Notes under the pieces: generated by a model
The model's database searches: none
What the model was told of the DNA's origin: nothing
The model's input: only the letters and a program-made list of their open reading frames with translations
Position numbers and translations under genes: made by a program
NCBI GenBank assembly: GCA_947630835.1
Contig: CANRIZ010000015.1
Coordinates: forward strand, 1-63,001
DNA length: 63,001 nucleotides
Direction of reading: 5' to 3'
Origin: an uncultured Clostridia bacterium
Lineage (GTDB): Bacteria; Bacillota; Clostridia; Oscillospirales; Acutalibacteraceae
Part shown: positions 51,745 through 60,351 of the stretch, piece after piece
Layout: each line of letters starts with the position of its first letter
Numbering within the stretch: position 1 is the stretch's first letter

Positions 51745-53871
51745 TTATTCCTCTTTTTTGGCTCTTTTCTTTCTCTCCGCCTTTTTCTCAAACCCGCATT
51801 TTTCGTCAAGGCAAACCAAAAGCCCGCCCTTACGCTTAAACAGCGATTTTCCGCATTCGGGGCAGATTTCGTCCGTCGGCTTATCCCAAGTCATAAAATT
51901 GCAGTCGGGGTAATTGTCGCAGCCGTAGAAGACGTAACCCCTTTTCGATTTCTTTTCAATAACTTTTCCGCCGCAAACGGGACATTTAGCGCTTGTTTCT
52001 ATAACAAAGGGCTTTGTGTTTTTACATTCCGGATACCCGGGGCAGGCAAGGAATTTTCCGAACCTTCCGACCTTGACTACCATCATTCTGCCGCATTTTT
52101 CGCAGGGAATGTCCGTTACGTCCTCCTGAAGCCGGATTTTAACTCCCGACATATCCTTTTTTGCCTTTTCAAGCGTTTCTTCAAAGCCGTCATAGAATTT
52201 ATGAAGCATTGCGATATAATCTATTTCGCCGGCTTCTATCTTGTCCAAATCCGACTCCATATTTGCGGTGAATTTTACGTTTACTATATTGGGGAACTGC
52301 TGTTTTAAAAGATTAACCACAGCCTCGCCCAGTTCCGTGGGAACAAGCTGTTTTTTCTCCCTTTTTACATACTCCCTTTGAAGTATGGTGGAAACTATCG
52401 AAACATAGGTGCTCGGTCTTCCTACGCCCGTTTCCTCAAGAGCCTTGATAAGCGAAGCCTCCGAATACCTTGCGGGCGGCTGTGTAAAATGCTGATTTCC
52501 GTCTATACTCTTTAATTTCAGCTTATCGCTTTCGTGAATTTCGGGAAGGATGTTCTCTCCCTCCTCGTCGTCGTCCGTGCTTACCTCATAAAGCCTTGTA
52601 TATCCGTCAAACTTTACGCTGTAGCCCGAAGCCGAAAAGATAAGAGCCTTGCCCTTTTGCCTGTCCTCATCCCTTGCGGCGCTTATTTCAACCTTAACCG
52701 TATCCTGCACGCATGCGGACATAAGGCTTGCGGTAAACCTTTTCCAAATAAGCGAATAGAGTTTAAACTGATCCGCAGTAAGGCTGTCCTTAACCTTATC
52801 GGGCGAAAGCGACGGTATGGTGGGTCTGATTGCCTCATGCCCGTCCTGAGCGCCCGCCTTTGTTTTATAGTACCTCGGCTTATCGGGAAGATAGCTCTTG
52901 CCGTACTCGTTTAAAATGAACTCGTTTCCCTGCTGCCTTGCCTCCTCGGAAATACGAAGCGAATCCGTCCTCATATAGGTAATAAGACCGGTTGTGCCTA
53001 CGCCCTTAACCTCCATACCTTCGTAAAGCTCCTGGGCAAGCTTCATAGTCTTTTTGCCCTGGAAGCCGAGCTTTCTTGAAGCGTCCTGCTGAAGAGTCGA
53101 GGTGGTAAACGGAGGCGCCGGTTGGCGCTTTCTTGTGCCTTTTTTAACCGAATTTACAATATAATCCGCATTGTCGAGCCTTGCAAGATAACCGTCCGCC
53201 TGCTCCTTGTTTTCGATTTTCACCTTTCCGTTTTCATCTGCCGAAAGCGAAGCGGCAAAGGTCTTTTTTGACGACGGAGCGGTAAACTTAGCGTCTATGG
53301 ACCAGTATTCCTCGGCGTTGAACTTTCTTATTTCTTCCTCTCTGTCAACTATGAGCCTGACCGCAACGGACTGAACGCGTCCCGCCGAAAGACCCCTCCT
53401 TATTTTCTGTGAAACGAACGGGCTTAATTTATAGCCGACTATACGGTCAAGTATACGCCTCGCCTGCTGAGCGTCAACCAAATCGAGGTCGATTTTTTCC
53501 GGATTTTCCATACCCTTTGTGACGCTCGTCTTGTTTATCTCGTTAAATTTAACCCTGTTTTTTATGTTCATATCAAGGTCAAGCACGGTTGCAAGATGCC
53601 ATGAAATTGCCTCGCCCTCACGGTCGGGGTCGGTTGCGAGATATACGCAATCCGCGTCCGAAACCATCTCTTTAAGCTCCTTTACAAGCTTTTCCTTGCC
53701 CTTGACTATAGCGTATTTGGGGGCAAAATCGTTTTTCACGTCAACGCTAAGCTTTGCGGCGGGCAAATCCCTGATATGCCCTACGGAAGCGGTGACCTTG
53801 TACGACTTGCCGAGATACTTTTGGATTGTTTTTGCCTTTGAAGGCGACTCAACTATTACTAATTTAGACAT
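51745..53871 (-). CDS. topA: DNA topoisomerase I
   Basis: TopA relaxes negative supercoils. The 708-residue protein has the TOPRIM domain (KLVIVESPSKAKTIQKYLG, ATDPDREGEAISWHL), the active-site Tyr in GLITYMRTDSLR, and three C-terminal zinc-ribbon modules (CEKCGRMMVV, CPVCGGKVIEKKS, CPECGKSLFKRK). ATG follows dprA by 6 bp; the order dprA-topA-trmFO is conserved in Firmicutes. Confidence 0.97.
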   Translation of the reverse strand: MSKLVIVESPSKAKTIQKYLGKSYKVTASVGHIRDLPAAKLSVDVKNDFAPKYAIVKGKEKLVKELKEMVSDADCVYLATDPDREGEAISWHLATVLDLDMNIKNRVKFNEINKTSVTKGMENPEKIDLDLVDAQQARRILDRIVGYKLSPFVSQKIRRGLSAGRVQSVAVRLIVDREEEIRKFNAEEYWSIDAKFTAPSSKKTFAASLSADENGKVKIENKEQADGYLARLDNADYIVNSVKKGTRKRQPAPPFTTSTLQQDASRKLGFQGKKTMKLAQELYEGMEVKGVGTTGLITYMRTDSLRISEEARQQGNEFILNEYGKSYLPDKPRYYKTKAGAQDGHEAIRPTIPSLSPDKVKDSLTADQFKLYSLIWKRFTASLMSACVQDTVKVEISAARDEDRQKGKALIFSASGYSVKFDGYTRLYEVSTDDDEEGENILPEIHESDKLKLKSIDGNQHFTQPPARYSEASLIKALEETGVGRPSTYVSIVSTILQREYVKREKKQLVPTELGEAVVNLLKQQFPNIVNVKFTANMESDLDKIEAGEIDYIAMLHKFYDGFEETLEKAKKDMSGVKIRLQEDVTDIPCEKCGRMMVVKVGRFGKFLACPGYPECKNTKPFVIETSAKCPVCGGKVIEKKSKRGYVFYGCDNYPDCNFMTWDKPTDEICPECGKSLFKRKGGLLVCLDEKCGFEKKAERKKRAKKEE

Positions 53872-53877
53872 AATAAC

Positions 53878-55116
53878 TCATCCTATACTTATTTTTTTAT
53901 ATTTTCTGCCGGGCAAAACCTCGATAAGCCCTTGCATTTCAAGCTCGGTAACCGCCGTCATCACTTTATATGCCGGCAAGCCGGATTTCCTTACGACGTC
54001 GTCAAATTCCGTTTCACCGTCGATTGCTTCGTAAACGGTTTTGGCGTTTTCGCCTATGTCCTCCGGCAAAGCCTTAAAGCGCGGCGCGGTATTTTTGCTT
54101 TGCTCCGGTTTTATTTCCTTTTCAATCTTTTTTCTTTTAGCCTTTTCTTTCTTCTCCGAGTTTATACCGTCGAAAACAAATTTATCGCTTTGGGGCATAA
54201 GCTTTGAAAGCGGAGTATCCGCGCCCTCAAGCTTAATTTTATCGGGATAAACGTTAGCATATTCCTCCGCAACGTCCGCGGCGGTAAAGATTGGCTTTGC
54301 GCCGTCGCGTATCAGTTTGTTTGCTCCGGTAAACGATGAAGAAAACACGTCACCCGGGACTGCGAAAACGTCTCTGTTTTGTTCCGCCGCATATTTCGCG
54401 GTAATAAGCGAGCCGCTTCGCTCGCCCGCCTCTATAACCACCGTGCCAAGCGACATACCCGATATTATCCTGTTCCTCGTAGGGAAGGTATGCCTTGAAG
54501 CCTCGTAAAACGGAGGGTATTCCGTAATGAGCGCTCCGTTTTGCGCTATTTCGCGCCTGAGAGCTTCGTTCCCCTTTAAATAGCCTGTTCCGAAACCGCA
54601 GCCGAGTACCGCAACGGTCTTGAAGCCCGAATTGATTGCACCCGAATGGGAGGCGCTGTCAACGCCTACCGCCGCGCCAGAAACAACGGTAAGTCCCGTT
54701 TTTGAAAGCTCCGACGCAAGCAGCTTTGCCGCATTTATGCCGTAGCTTGACGCTTTTCTTGTGCCGACCATTGAAATAAACATTCTGCTTGCAAGCAGAC
54801 GGCTGTTTCCGTCAACATAAAGCACGGCGGGAAAATTGCAAATTTCCCTCAGCAAGGGCGGATAATCCGAATCGTCCGGAGTTATTATATCCCAGTGGTT
54901 ATCGGAACACGCTTTCATAATTTGACCGGATTCGGACGGGCTGTACTTTGAAAGCCTGTTAATCTGATTGCCGCTGAAAAGCCCCGATATACGCCAGTTG
55001 TAGCTGCCCGCCTCATAAAGCGTCCTTGCAGAGCCGTAGTAGTTAATCAAATCGTCAATTCTTGCCGCAAATCCGAGTGTTCTTTGCAGCCAAATCCAAT
55101 ACTCACAGTTTGTCAT
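53878..55116 (-). CDS. dprA: DNA-processing protein DprA
   Basis: DprA loads RecA on incoming single-stranded DNA. The 412-residue protein has the Rossmann-like core motifs VGTRKASSYG, VVSGAAVGVDSASHSGA and VIEAGERSGSLITAKYAAEQ. The C-terminal winged-helix part (DVVRKSGLPAYKVMTAVTEL) follows a basic linker. The ATG at 55116 overlaps the upstream stop as ATGA, and is preferred to an in-frame GTG at 55131. Confidence 0.95.
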   Translation of the reverse strand: MTNCEYWIWLQRTLGFAARIDDLINYYGSARTLYEAGSYNWRISGLFSGNQINRLSKYSPSESGQIMKACSDNHWDIITPDDSDYPPLLREICNFPAVLYVDGNSRLLASRMFISMVGTRKASSYGINAAKLLASELSKTGLTVVSGAAVGVDSASHSGAINSGFKTVAVLGCGFGTGYLKGNEALRREIAQNGALITEYPPFYEASRHTFPTRNRIISGMSLGTVVIEAGERSGSLITAKYAAEQNRDVFAVPGDVFSSSFTGANKLIRDGAKPIFTAADVAEEYANVYPDKIKLEGADTPLSKLMPQSDKFVFDGINSEKKEKAKRKKIEKEIKPEQSKNTAPRFKALPEDIGENAKTVYEAIDGETEFDDVVRKSGLPAYKVMTAVTELEMQGLIEVLPGRKYKKISIG

Positions 55117-55898
55117 TTTGTCATTTCCCACATAGTTATAACCGCCGCGGCCGAAGCGTTTAGCGATTGGGCGTTACCCGACATTTTTATTGTAGCGAGA
55201 ACCGAAGCGGCCTCCTTAACACGGTCGCTCACCCCGTTGCCCTCGTTGCCTATTACCGCCAAAGCCCCCGATGAGAAATCAAGAGAGGTAATGTCGCAAG
55301 CGTCCGCGTCGGGTACGGTTGAAAAGGTCAACCCGCCTTTTTTATTAAAATCTTCTATCAAAGCGCAGAGGTCGGCGGCCTTTATTACGGGTATCCTTAA
55401 AAGACTGCCCATGGAAGCCCTGAGAGCCTTCGGATTGTAAATATCACAGCCTCCGGAAACGATAAGACCGTCAATTCCGAGGGCCTCCGCAGTTCTTGCG
55501 GCGGCGCCCAAATTGTCGGGGTTTTGCACGCAGTCAAGCGCAACGTATTTTTTCCCCGCCTCGACGGGCATTTCTCCGTTTTGCTTCATCTCTGCAAGCA
55601 CAAAAACGCCCTGCGAATTTACGGTGTCGGAAAGCTTTTGCTTTACGCTGTCCGTAATAAGATAAACGCTTTGAGCATTGTCGGCTATTTCGTCGATTTT
55701 TTCGCCGTATTTGCCGACGGCCTCCCCGGTTACGAAAAGCTCCCTTATTCTGTAGCCGCTGTAAACCGCGTCGCGGCACAGGCGAAGCCCCTCGCACACA
55801 AAAAGCGACGCCGCGTATCTCTCCTTCGAGCTTGAAACGAGCTTGGCGGCATATTTTATTTTTTCGTTATTCCTGCTTGAAATTTCAATATAATTCAT
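55113..55898 (-). CDS. TrmH/SpoU-family RNA 2'-O-methyltransferase
   Basis: The 261-residue protein has an N-terminal substrate-binding domain (about 1-100) and a C-terminal SpoU knot with motif 1 in QNPDNLGAAARTAEALG, motif 2 in IGNEGNGVS and motif 3 in SLNASAAAVI. In Firmicutes, the member next to rplT/infC is often the 23S rRNA methylase of the TsnR/RlmB-like type. The exact base cannot be assigned. Upstream lies the rplT terminator, so either readthrough or an unseen promoter serves it. Confidence 0.87.
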   Translation of the reverse strand: MNYIEISSRNNEKIKYAAKLVSSSKERYAASLFVCEGLRLCRDAVYSGYRIRELFVTGEAVGKYGEKIDEIADNAQSVYLITDSVKQKLSDTVNSQGVFVLAEMKQNGEMPVEAGKKYVALDCVQNPDNLGAAARTAEALGIDGLIVSGGCDIYNPKALRASMGSLLRIPVIKAADLCALIEDFNKKGGLTFSTVPDADACDITSLDFSSGALAVIGNEGNGVSDRVKEAASVLATIKMSGNAQSLNASAAAVITMWEMTK

Positions 55899-55910
55899 AA
55901 TTAATCGACA

Positions 55911-55944
55911 AAAAATTTAACCACGCCTAATTTACGGCGTGGTT
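55911..55944 (-). terminator. Intrinsic terminator of the infC-rpmI-rplT operon
   Basis: On the minus strand AACCACGCC (55944-55936) pairs perfectly with GGCGTGGTT (55927-55919) and is followed by AAATTTTTTG. It lies 6 bp after the rplT stop. Confidence 0.85.
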
Positions 55945-55949
55945 ATAGC

Positions 55950-56306
55950 TTATTTAAGCGCTGCTTTTGCCTGCTCTGTAAGCGCTGTAAACGCTGTAGG
56001 ATCGGAAATGGCGATTTCCGAAAGCATTTTACGGTTTAACGTAACGCCTGCTTTATTAAGGCCGTTAATGAATGTCGAATAATTCATACCGTTCATTTTG
56101 CAAGCGGCGGAAATTCTTGTAATCCAAAGTCTTCTGAAATCTCTCTTTTTCTGCTTTCTGCCGATATAGGCATACTGACCGGATTTCATAACCGCCTGCT
56201 TAGCGGTCTTGAAAAGGCTTGACTTTGAGCCATAGTAGCCTTTAGCAAGCTTTAAAACTTTATTTCTTCTTTTGCGAGTCATCATCGCACCCTTAATACG
56301 AGCCAT
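55950..56306 (-). CDS. rplT: Ribosomal protein L20
   Basis: L20 is a large-subunit assembly protein and, in Firmicutes, represses its own operon by binding the leader. The 118-residue protein starts [20 protein letters not shown], the family signature. ATG at 56306 has GGAGG about 10 bp upstream and fits the family length; an in-frame ATG at 56345 would add 13 residues and lacks support. Confidence 0.96.
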   Translation of the reverse strand: MARIKGAMMTRKRRNKVLKLAKGYYGSKSSLFKTAKQAVMKSGQYAYIGRKQKKRDFRRLWITRISAACKMNGMNYSTFINGLNKAGVTLNRKMLSEIAISDPTAFTALTEQAKAALK

Positions 56307-56361
56307 TTTAAGATACCTCCGAAATTTTGTAGTAAGTGGCGTCAACCACGGAAATTAAGAA

Positions 56362-56559
56362 TTATTTATAGGGGATAAGACGTTTAATCTGCCTCTGATT
56401 GGTAACGTCCGCAACAGCTGTCTTGCGAAGATTTCTTTTCCTCTTGGTTGATTTTTTGTTAAGAATGTGCGACTTGTAGGCGTGCGCCCTAATCGGTTTA
56501 CCGTTTTTCGATAACTTAAAACGCTTTTTTGCACCGCTGTGAGTTTTAATTTTAGGCAT
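56362..56559 (-). CDS. rpmI: Ribosomal protein L35
   Basis: The 65-residue basic protein begins [20 protein letters not shown], the L35 signature. It lies between infC and rplT as in almost all bacteria. ATG follows a GGAGG site. Confidence 0.97.
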   Translation of the reverse strand: MPKIKTHSGAKKRFKLSKNGKPIRAHAYKSHILNKKSTKRKRNLRKTAVADVTNQRQIKRLIPYK

Positions 56560-56585
56560 TTTATTTTCCTCCTGAATGAAATAAT

Positions 56586-57104
56586 TTACTTGGTTGGTAT
56601 GGGAGCTAAAAACATAAGCATCTGCCTGCCCTCAAGCTTTGCGGCCTTTTCAACGTTGCTGACGTCGCCCAAAGCCTCGGCAAATTTTTTCATTGTTTCC
56701 TCGCCTATCTGGGGATGAGCCATTTCCCTGCCCCTGAAGCGGATTGAAACCTTAACCTTATGTCCCGAAGCGAGAAACTTCCTCGCCTGATTTGCTTTAG
56801 TATCAAAGTCGTGCGTGTCAATATTAAGAGAAAGCCTGATTTCCTTTGTTTCGATAATACGCTGGTTTTTCTTAGACTCTTTCTCCTTTTTTGACTGTTC
56901 AAATCTGAATTTGCCGTAATCCATAATTTTGCAAACCGGCGGGTTTGCGGTAGGCGCTATTTTAACGAGGTCGAGATTTTTTTCCTCTGCCTTTTTAAGC
57001 GCCTCTTTTGCAGACATTATTCCGAGCTGCTCGCCGTCAGCGGTAACGACCCTGACCGATTTATCTCGGATTTCCTCATTGAGCTGCATTTCTTTGATAG
57101 CGAT
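56586..57104 (-). CDS. infC: Translation initiation factor IF-3 with apparent AUC start
   Basis: IF-3 keeps subunits apart and monitors start-codon choice. The protein reads (M)[18 protein letters not shown], then [16 protein letters not shown] and the C-terminal domain. An ATG at 57089 begins the frame five codons in, but no ribosome site fits it. Translating from ATC at 57104-57102 adds AIKE, matching the family's usual N terminus, and GGGAG lies 9 nt before it. IF-3 genes commonly use AUU/AUC/AUA for autoregulation. On that reading it has 172 residues. Confidence 0.93.
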   Translation of the reverse strand: MAIKEMQLNEEIRDKSVRVVTADGEQLGIMSAKEALKKAEEKNLDLVKIAPTANPPVCKIMDYGKFRFEQSKKEKESKKNQRIIETKEIRLSLNIDTHDFDTKANQARKFLASGHKVKVSIRFRGREMAHPQIGEETMKKFAEALGDVSNVEKAAKLEGRQMLMFLAPIPTK

Positions 57105-57118
57105 GGATAATCACTCCC

Positions 57119-57244
57119 ATAAAAATAAAATAAAAGCGTGAAACAACCGTTCACGCTCAATACACATAACGAACCGAAGCCCTTAAAGTATTGACCTGTG
57201 TCATTAAAAATCGCAGGTGAGAACGGAAAGTTCCTCTTTGTTGT
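57119..57244 (-). promoter_or_regulatory. infC-rpmI-rplT leader (L20-leader-type attenuator)
   Basis: About 125 nt run from the start at about 57244 to the infC ribosome site. They contain GTTCTCACCTGCG...CAGGTCAATACTTTAAGGGC and a closing terminator hairpin, AGCGTGAA (57157-57150 read on minus) with TTCACGCT (57142-57135), followed by TTTATTTTATTTTT. This is the arrangement of the Firmicute L20 leader (Rfam L20_leader), where L20 promotes termination. Confidence 0.78.
57121..57157 (-). terminator. Leader terminator (attenuator) before infC
   Basis: A perfect 8-bp stem (AGCGTGAA/TTCACGCT on the plus strand) with a 7-nt loop, then a 14-nt U-rich tract on the minus strand. It sits before the coding start, so it would act conditionally. 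Confidence 0.8.
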
Positions 57245-57250
57245 ATGAGT

Positions 57251-57279
57251 ATAATACACCGTTAAGCATAATTTGTCAA
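57251..57279 (-). promoter_or_regulatory. Promoter of infC-rpmI-rplT
   Basis: On the minus strand a perfect TTGACA (57274-57279), a 17 bp spacer and TATTAT (57251-57256). Confidence 0.82.
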
Positions 57280-57304
57280 GGGCTTTTTGCCCAAACCTTA
57301 AAAA

Positions 57305-57865
57305 TCATTTTTTCAACAGCCCCGGAATAACTATCCATTCCCGAACTATGTTTTTCGTAAACGCTCCGATGGTAAGACGTGAAGAAAGCCTGTACGGCTC
57401 TATGCCGACGCGGCGCGCATAAACGCCCGACCGAAACTGGTGGAAGCCCGTGGTGATTATGACGGCTTCGTTTCCGAGTCCGAGCTTATCCAAAATCTCC
57501 TTTGAAAAAATCATATTTTCCCGAGTGGTGGTTGATTTGCTTTCCATTATGAGCCTGCCGCAATCCGCGCCGTTTTTTGTAAGGTAATCGAACATTGCAC
57601 GGGACTCCGCCCTGTTTATTTCGTCCTCCCTGCCGCCCGAAAGTATCAAAACCGCGTCCTTGTCGGAATTCAAATACTCGAGCGCTTTATCGCACCTTCT
57701 TATCAGCATTTTGCTCATTTTGTTTTTGCGAACCGTACAGCCGAGCACTATTGCCGGCGTACCCTTCGGTATCTCCCTTTTTTCCCTTGCGCCGTTAATT
57801 ATCAAAACGGACGCCGCGGCGCAATACAGTATTATTATTGTAATTATTACATATAAAAATATCAT
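57305..57865 (-). CDS. YdcF/SanA-family membrane-anchored protein (DUF218)
   Basis: The 186-residue protein has one N-terminal membrane helix (LYVIITIIILYCAAASVLI) and a DUF218 domain: PAIVLGCTVRKNKMSKML, DAVLILSGGREDE and ESRAMFDYLTKNG, with TTTRENMIFSKEIL and ITTGFHQFRS. The family includes ElyC/SanA, linked to envelope integrity and vancomycin tolerance; the reaction is unknown. It overlaps the sialidase-like gene by 4 bp. Confidence 0.85.
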   Translation of the reverse strand: MIFLYVIITIIILYCAAASVLIINGAREKREIPKGTPAIVLGCTVRKNKMSKMLIRRCDKALEYLNSDKDAVLILSGGREDEINRAESRAMFDYLTKNGADCGRLIMESKSTTTRENMIFSKEILDKLGLGNEAVIITTGFHQFRSGVYARRVGIEPYRLSSRLTIGAFTKNIVREWIVIPGLLKK

Positions 57866-59130
57866 TTTTCTTCCTCTAAGAGCCTTTCAACGTCCCGCAG
57901 GTTTATCCTTTTTGAAACTATAAAGGTCTTTCGTCTGGGCTTACCCTTATCCGTTTCATACTTTCCGCATTTGCTTTTTTCGGGTGAGAAAATTCCGTAT
58001 GACGAGGTAACCGCCGTTCCGTCGGAAAGCACGACGTTGCCGCAGTAAGCCGTATCGGCGTTTGCCGCCCTTGCGGGATTTTTCTGCCCCGGAAGATAAG
58101 TATGCGCAATTTTTATCCTGTAGTCGCCCTCCCCGCCGCTTTTTAAATCGTCATAAGAGCCTACCCAGGCAATCCAACCCTCCGAGTACCAGCCTCTCAA
58201 CTTTTTCTCGCTGTAGCGCAGAACCTTTTTCCCGTCCCTTTCGATAGAGCGAAAAGTAATGAACAGCCTGCCGTCTTTAAGGTAATCCGCCTTGTGCCTT
58301 TCGCCGTTTATAGAGCTTGGCGCAAACACGGGGTAAGACCATGTTTTGCCCTCGTCGCTTGAAAAGCTCAAAAGGGAATTCACCTTTTTTGAATTGCTCC
58401 TTGTGATAAGCATAAGCTCGTCGCCGCTGCCGCCGTCGCTTCTTACGCATTCCACCTCGCACATCTGCGTGCTTTTTTCAATATCCCTGTACGCCGAAAA
58501 ATACGGCTCGGGCTCGGACCAACACATTTTTCCGTTATCGTCGAAGCTTAAAATCGTTTTGTAATTGACAAAATCCCTGTCGTGAAACAGCCCCATCCAC
58601 TTGTCGCAAAATTCGCCGTTCTCCTTTAGCTTTGTAAGGGAGCTCATTGCCACAATAGGATAAATTTTGCCCGCAAAGAACAACTCAAATTCCGAAAAAG
58701 TCTTTCCCTCGTCGTCGGAAAGCGAACAGTTGAAGCCGCCGACGGAGCTTTTTTCGTCCCACCATTTCGGATTTCCGCAAATCAAAATCAGCTTATCCGC
58801 AGTATCGCTTTGAGTAAAGCTGAGCCTGTAAACCGTAGGCGTTTCCTTGGATTTCTCCCAGCTTTTCGGAGGGTTTTCAAAAGCGTCAAAATACGACCTG
58901 CCGCCGTCGGCGCTCCTTTTTGCAAGCACCTTTCCCCTGCCGTGTCCCTCGGGATAAAAGGTGAGAATTTCGTCGCCGTTTACCGTGCAGGAATCGGGAT
59001 GCCCAAGGTAACCCGTCCCCTCGTCCACAACAGTATATCGGTAAAGGTATTTAAGCTCCTCGCTTACGCCCTGCGGCTCGACGGATAAATCCACCTGAGG
59101 TATTGTATAATCCTTACCCCTGTTTTTCAT
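57862..59130 (-). CDS. Sialidase-fold (BNR/Asp-box) protein
   Basis: The 422-residue protein has several Asp-box-like elements (SADGGRSYFDAF, SDDEGKTFSEF, SSDEGKTWSYPV) typical of six-bladed sialidase propellers, plus an Arg-bearing end (FRSIERDGK). No signal peptide is seen. It is most likely an exo-sialidase or a related glycosidase of the same superfamily; catalytic Tyr/Glu are not assigned with certainty. ATG at 59130 follows GGGGGA; an in-frame start at 59190 lies inside the terminator region and is rejected. Coupled with the YdcF gene. Confidence 0.75.
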   Translation of the reverse strand: MKNRGKDYTIPQVDLSVEPQGVSEELKYLYRYTVVDEGTGYLGHPDSCTVNGDEILTFYPEGHGRGKVLAKRSADGGRSYFDAFENPPKSWEKSKETPTVYRLSFTQSDTADKLILICGNPKWWDEKSSVGGFNCSLSDDEGKTFSEFELFFAGKIYPIVAMSSLTKLKENGEFCDKWMGLFHDRDFVNYKTILSFDDNGKMCWSEPEPYFSAYRDIEKSTQMCEVECVRSDGGSGDELMLITRSNSKKVNSLLSFSSDEGKTWSYPVFAPSSINGERHKADYLKDGRLFITFRSIERDGKKVLRYSEKKLRGWYSEGWIAWVGSYDDLKSGGEGDYRIKIAHTYLPGQKNPARAANADTAYCGNVVLSDGTAVTSSYGIFSPEKSKCGKYETDKGKPRRKTFIVSKRINLRDVERLLEEEK

Positions 59131-59139
59131 AGCCGTTCC

Positions 59140-59180
59140 CCCTAAAATAAAAATCACCGACGGCATACTGTCATCGGTGA
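59140..59180 (-). terminator. Intrinsic terminator of the 59192 lipoprotein gene
   Basis: On the minus strand TCACCGA pairs with TCGGTGA (plus 59154-59160 and 59174-59180) around a 13-nt loop, followed by TTTTTATTTTAGG. It separates the lipoprotein gene from the sialidase-like gene. Confidence 0.78.
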
Positions 59181-59191
59181 TAAGATACAAA

Positions 59192-60271
59192 TTATTTTGC
59201 TTCCGCTTCCCAGCCGAAATGATACTCGACGCAATCCGTGCAGTTAAAGCTTAAATCCTGGCTTCCCAAATATTCAAGCGAACCGACGCCGTTTACAACC
59301 GTAGTTATATTCATATTCTTTTCGTACCTGACCGTAAGAATATTGTCCGTAACGGCGTTAAACGTAGCGACTATAGTACAGGTGTTGAAGCCTACATTGT
59401 AATCGTCAACCGTAAAGTAATCCGCGCCCTTTTTCATTTCCTTGAGTATGTTTTCCTTGCCTCTGACCGAAAAAGCGTTTTTGACCGAAGCTTCGTCGTC
59501 CTTTAAAACTATTTTTACAATTCTTGTAGCGGCGGTGGGAACTTCCTCATCGTCCGAATTTGTAACCGTTTCGTAATTTACGGAGCTGAATACCGAAACG
59601 ACGTTGTCCATAGTAAGCTTGCAGGCTTTTTCGTCGCCGTAAAGATACATAATATCGGTAAGATCCGTACCCTGTTCGGTAACGCCGGTTTTGCCGTTAT
59701 CACCGTTGCTCAAATAGTCCCCGACGCCCTTTGTTACAAAGTAATCAAAGAATTTTGCCGCCGTTTTGACTTTTTCATCGCTTTCCTTGCCGTTTTGCGA
59801 AAACTCGATGCTGTCCGAATCGGTCCAAAAGCTCTCGTTATACTCGACTATGGGCTTTTCGGACTTTGCAAAGTTTACTTTTTCCACAAAGTAATTGAGG
59901 ACGTCCTCAGCGTTGTCGGTGAGCTGTGCCTTTTCCTTATCGGAAAGAAGAGCCATTACGGAATTGAAAAGCTCGCTTCCCTCCTCGAAATTGTTTGCAA
60001 GGTCGTTGTAAGTCATATCAATAGTGACGTCGTCCTCAAGCTTATCGTATTCCTCAAAAAGAGAACCGAGTTTGTCCTGAGGGAGTACCTGTTTAAGTTC
60101 GCCGTACGTAAAGGTGAAAACAGCGTCCTTAAGGTCGGTTTTAACCTTAATCGCCACAGGCTGTTCAACGTTCTTATTAAGGATTTTTTCAACGCTGCAT
60201 GAGGAAAGCATAACCGCAAGCATTGAAATTAACAAAATTGCCGATATTATTTTTTTTACTTTAGATTGCAT
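59192..60271 (-). CDS. Lipoprotein, unknown
   Basis: The 359-residue protein has a lipoprotein signal (KIISAILLISMLAVMLSSC, with lipobox LSSC at about residue 25). The mature part is rich in Asp, Glu, Lys and Asn, with a helical half (YDKLEDDVTIDMTYNDLANN) and beta strands at the C-terminal end (LDFN-like SLEYLGSQDLSFNCTDCVE). No family is recognised. It is monocistronic, between its own promoter and terminator. Confidence 0.6.
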   Translation of the reverse strand: MQSKVKKIISAILLISMLAVMLSSCSVEKILNKNVEQPVAIKVKTDLKDAVFTFTYGELKQVLPQDKLGSLFEEYDKLEDDVTIDMTYNDLANNFEEGSELFNSVMALLSDKEKAQLTDNAEDVLNYFVEKVNFAKSEKPIVEYNESFWTDSDSIEFSQNGKESDEKVKTAAKFFDYFVTKGVGDYLSNGDNGKTGVTEQGTDLTDIMYLYGDEKACKLTMDNVVSVFSSVNYETVTNSDDEEVPTAATRIVKIVLKDDEASVKNAFSVRGKENILKEMKKGADYFTVDDYNVGFNTCTIVATFNAVTDNILTVRYEKNMNITTVVNGVGSLEYLGSQDLSFNCTDCVEYHFGWEAEAK

Positions 60272-60303
60272 ATTTCAAACCCCTTTTGGTAGTTATCGGA
60301 TAT

Positions 60304-60333
60304 ATAATAACATACTTTGTATGGATTTAACAA
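60304..60333 (-). promoter_or_regulatory. Probable promoter of the 59192-60271 lipoprotein
   Basis: On the minus strand TTGTTA (60328-60333), an 18 bp spacer and TATTAT (60304-60309), about 32 bp before the start. The spacer contains the small inverted repeat CATAC-AAA-GTATG. Confidence 0.5.
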
Positions 60334-60351
60334 TAGTTTTTTTGCAATATC

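Noticed and set aside
51622-52308. Plus-strand open frame of about 228 codons
   Set aside because: It is antisense to trmFO and topA, both certain by motif.
57261-57304. Terminator for the YdcF gene (GGGC-AAAAA-GCCC)
   Set aside because: The stem is only four GC pairs and no U-tract follows; it abuts the infC -35 box and may be chance.
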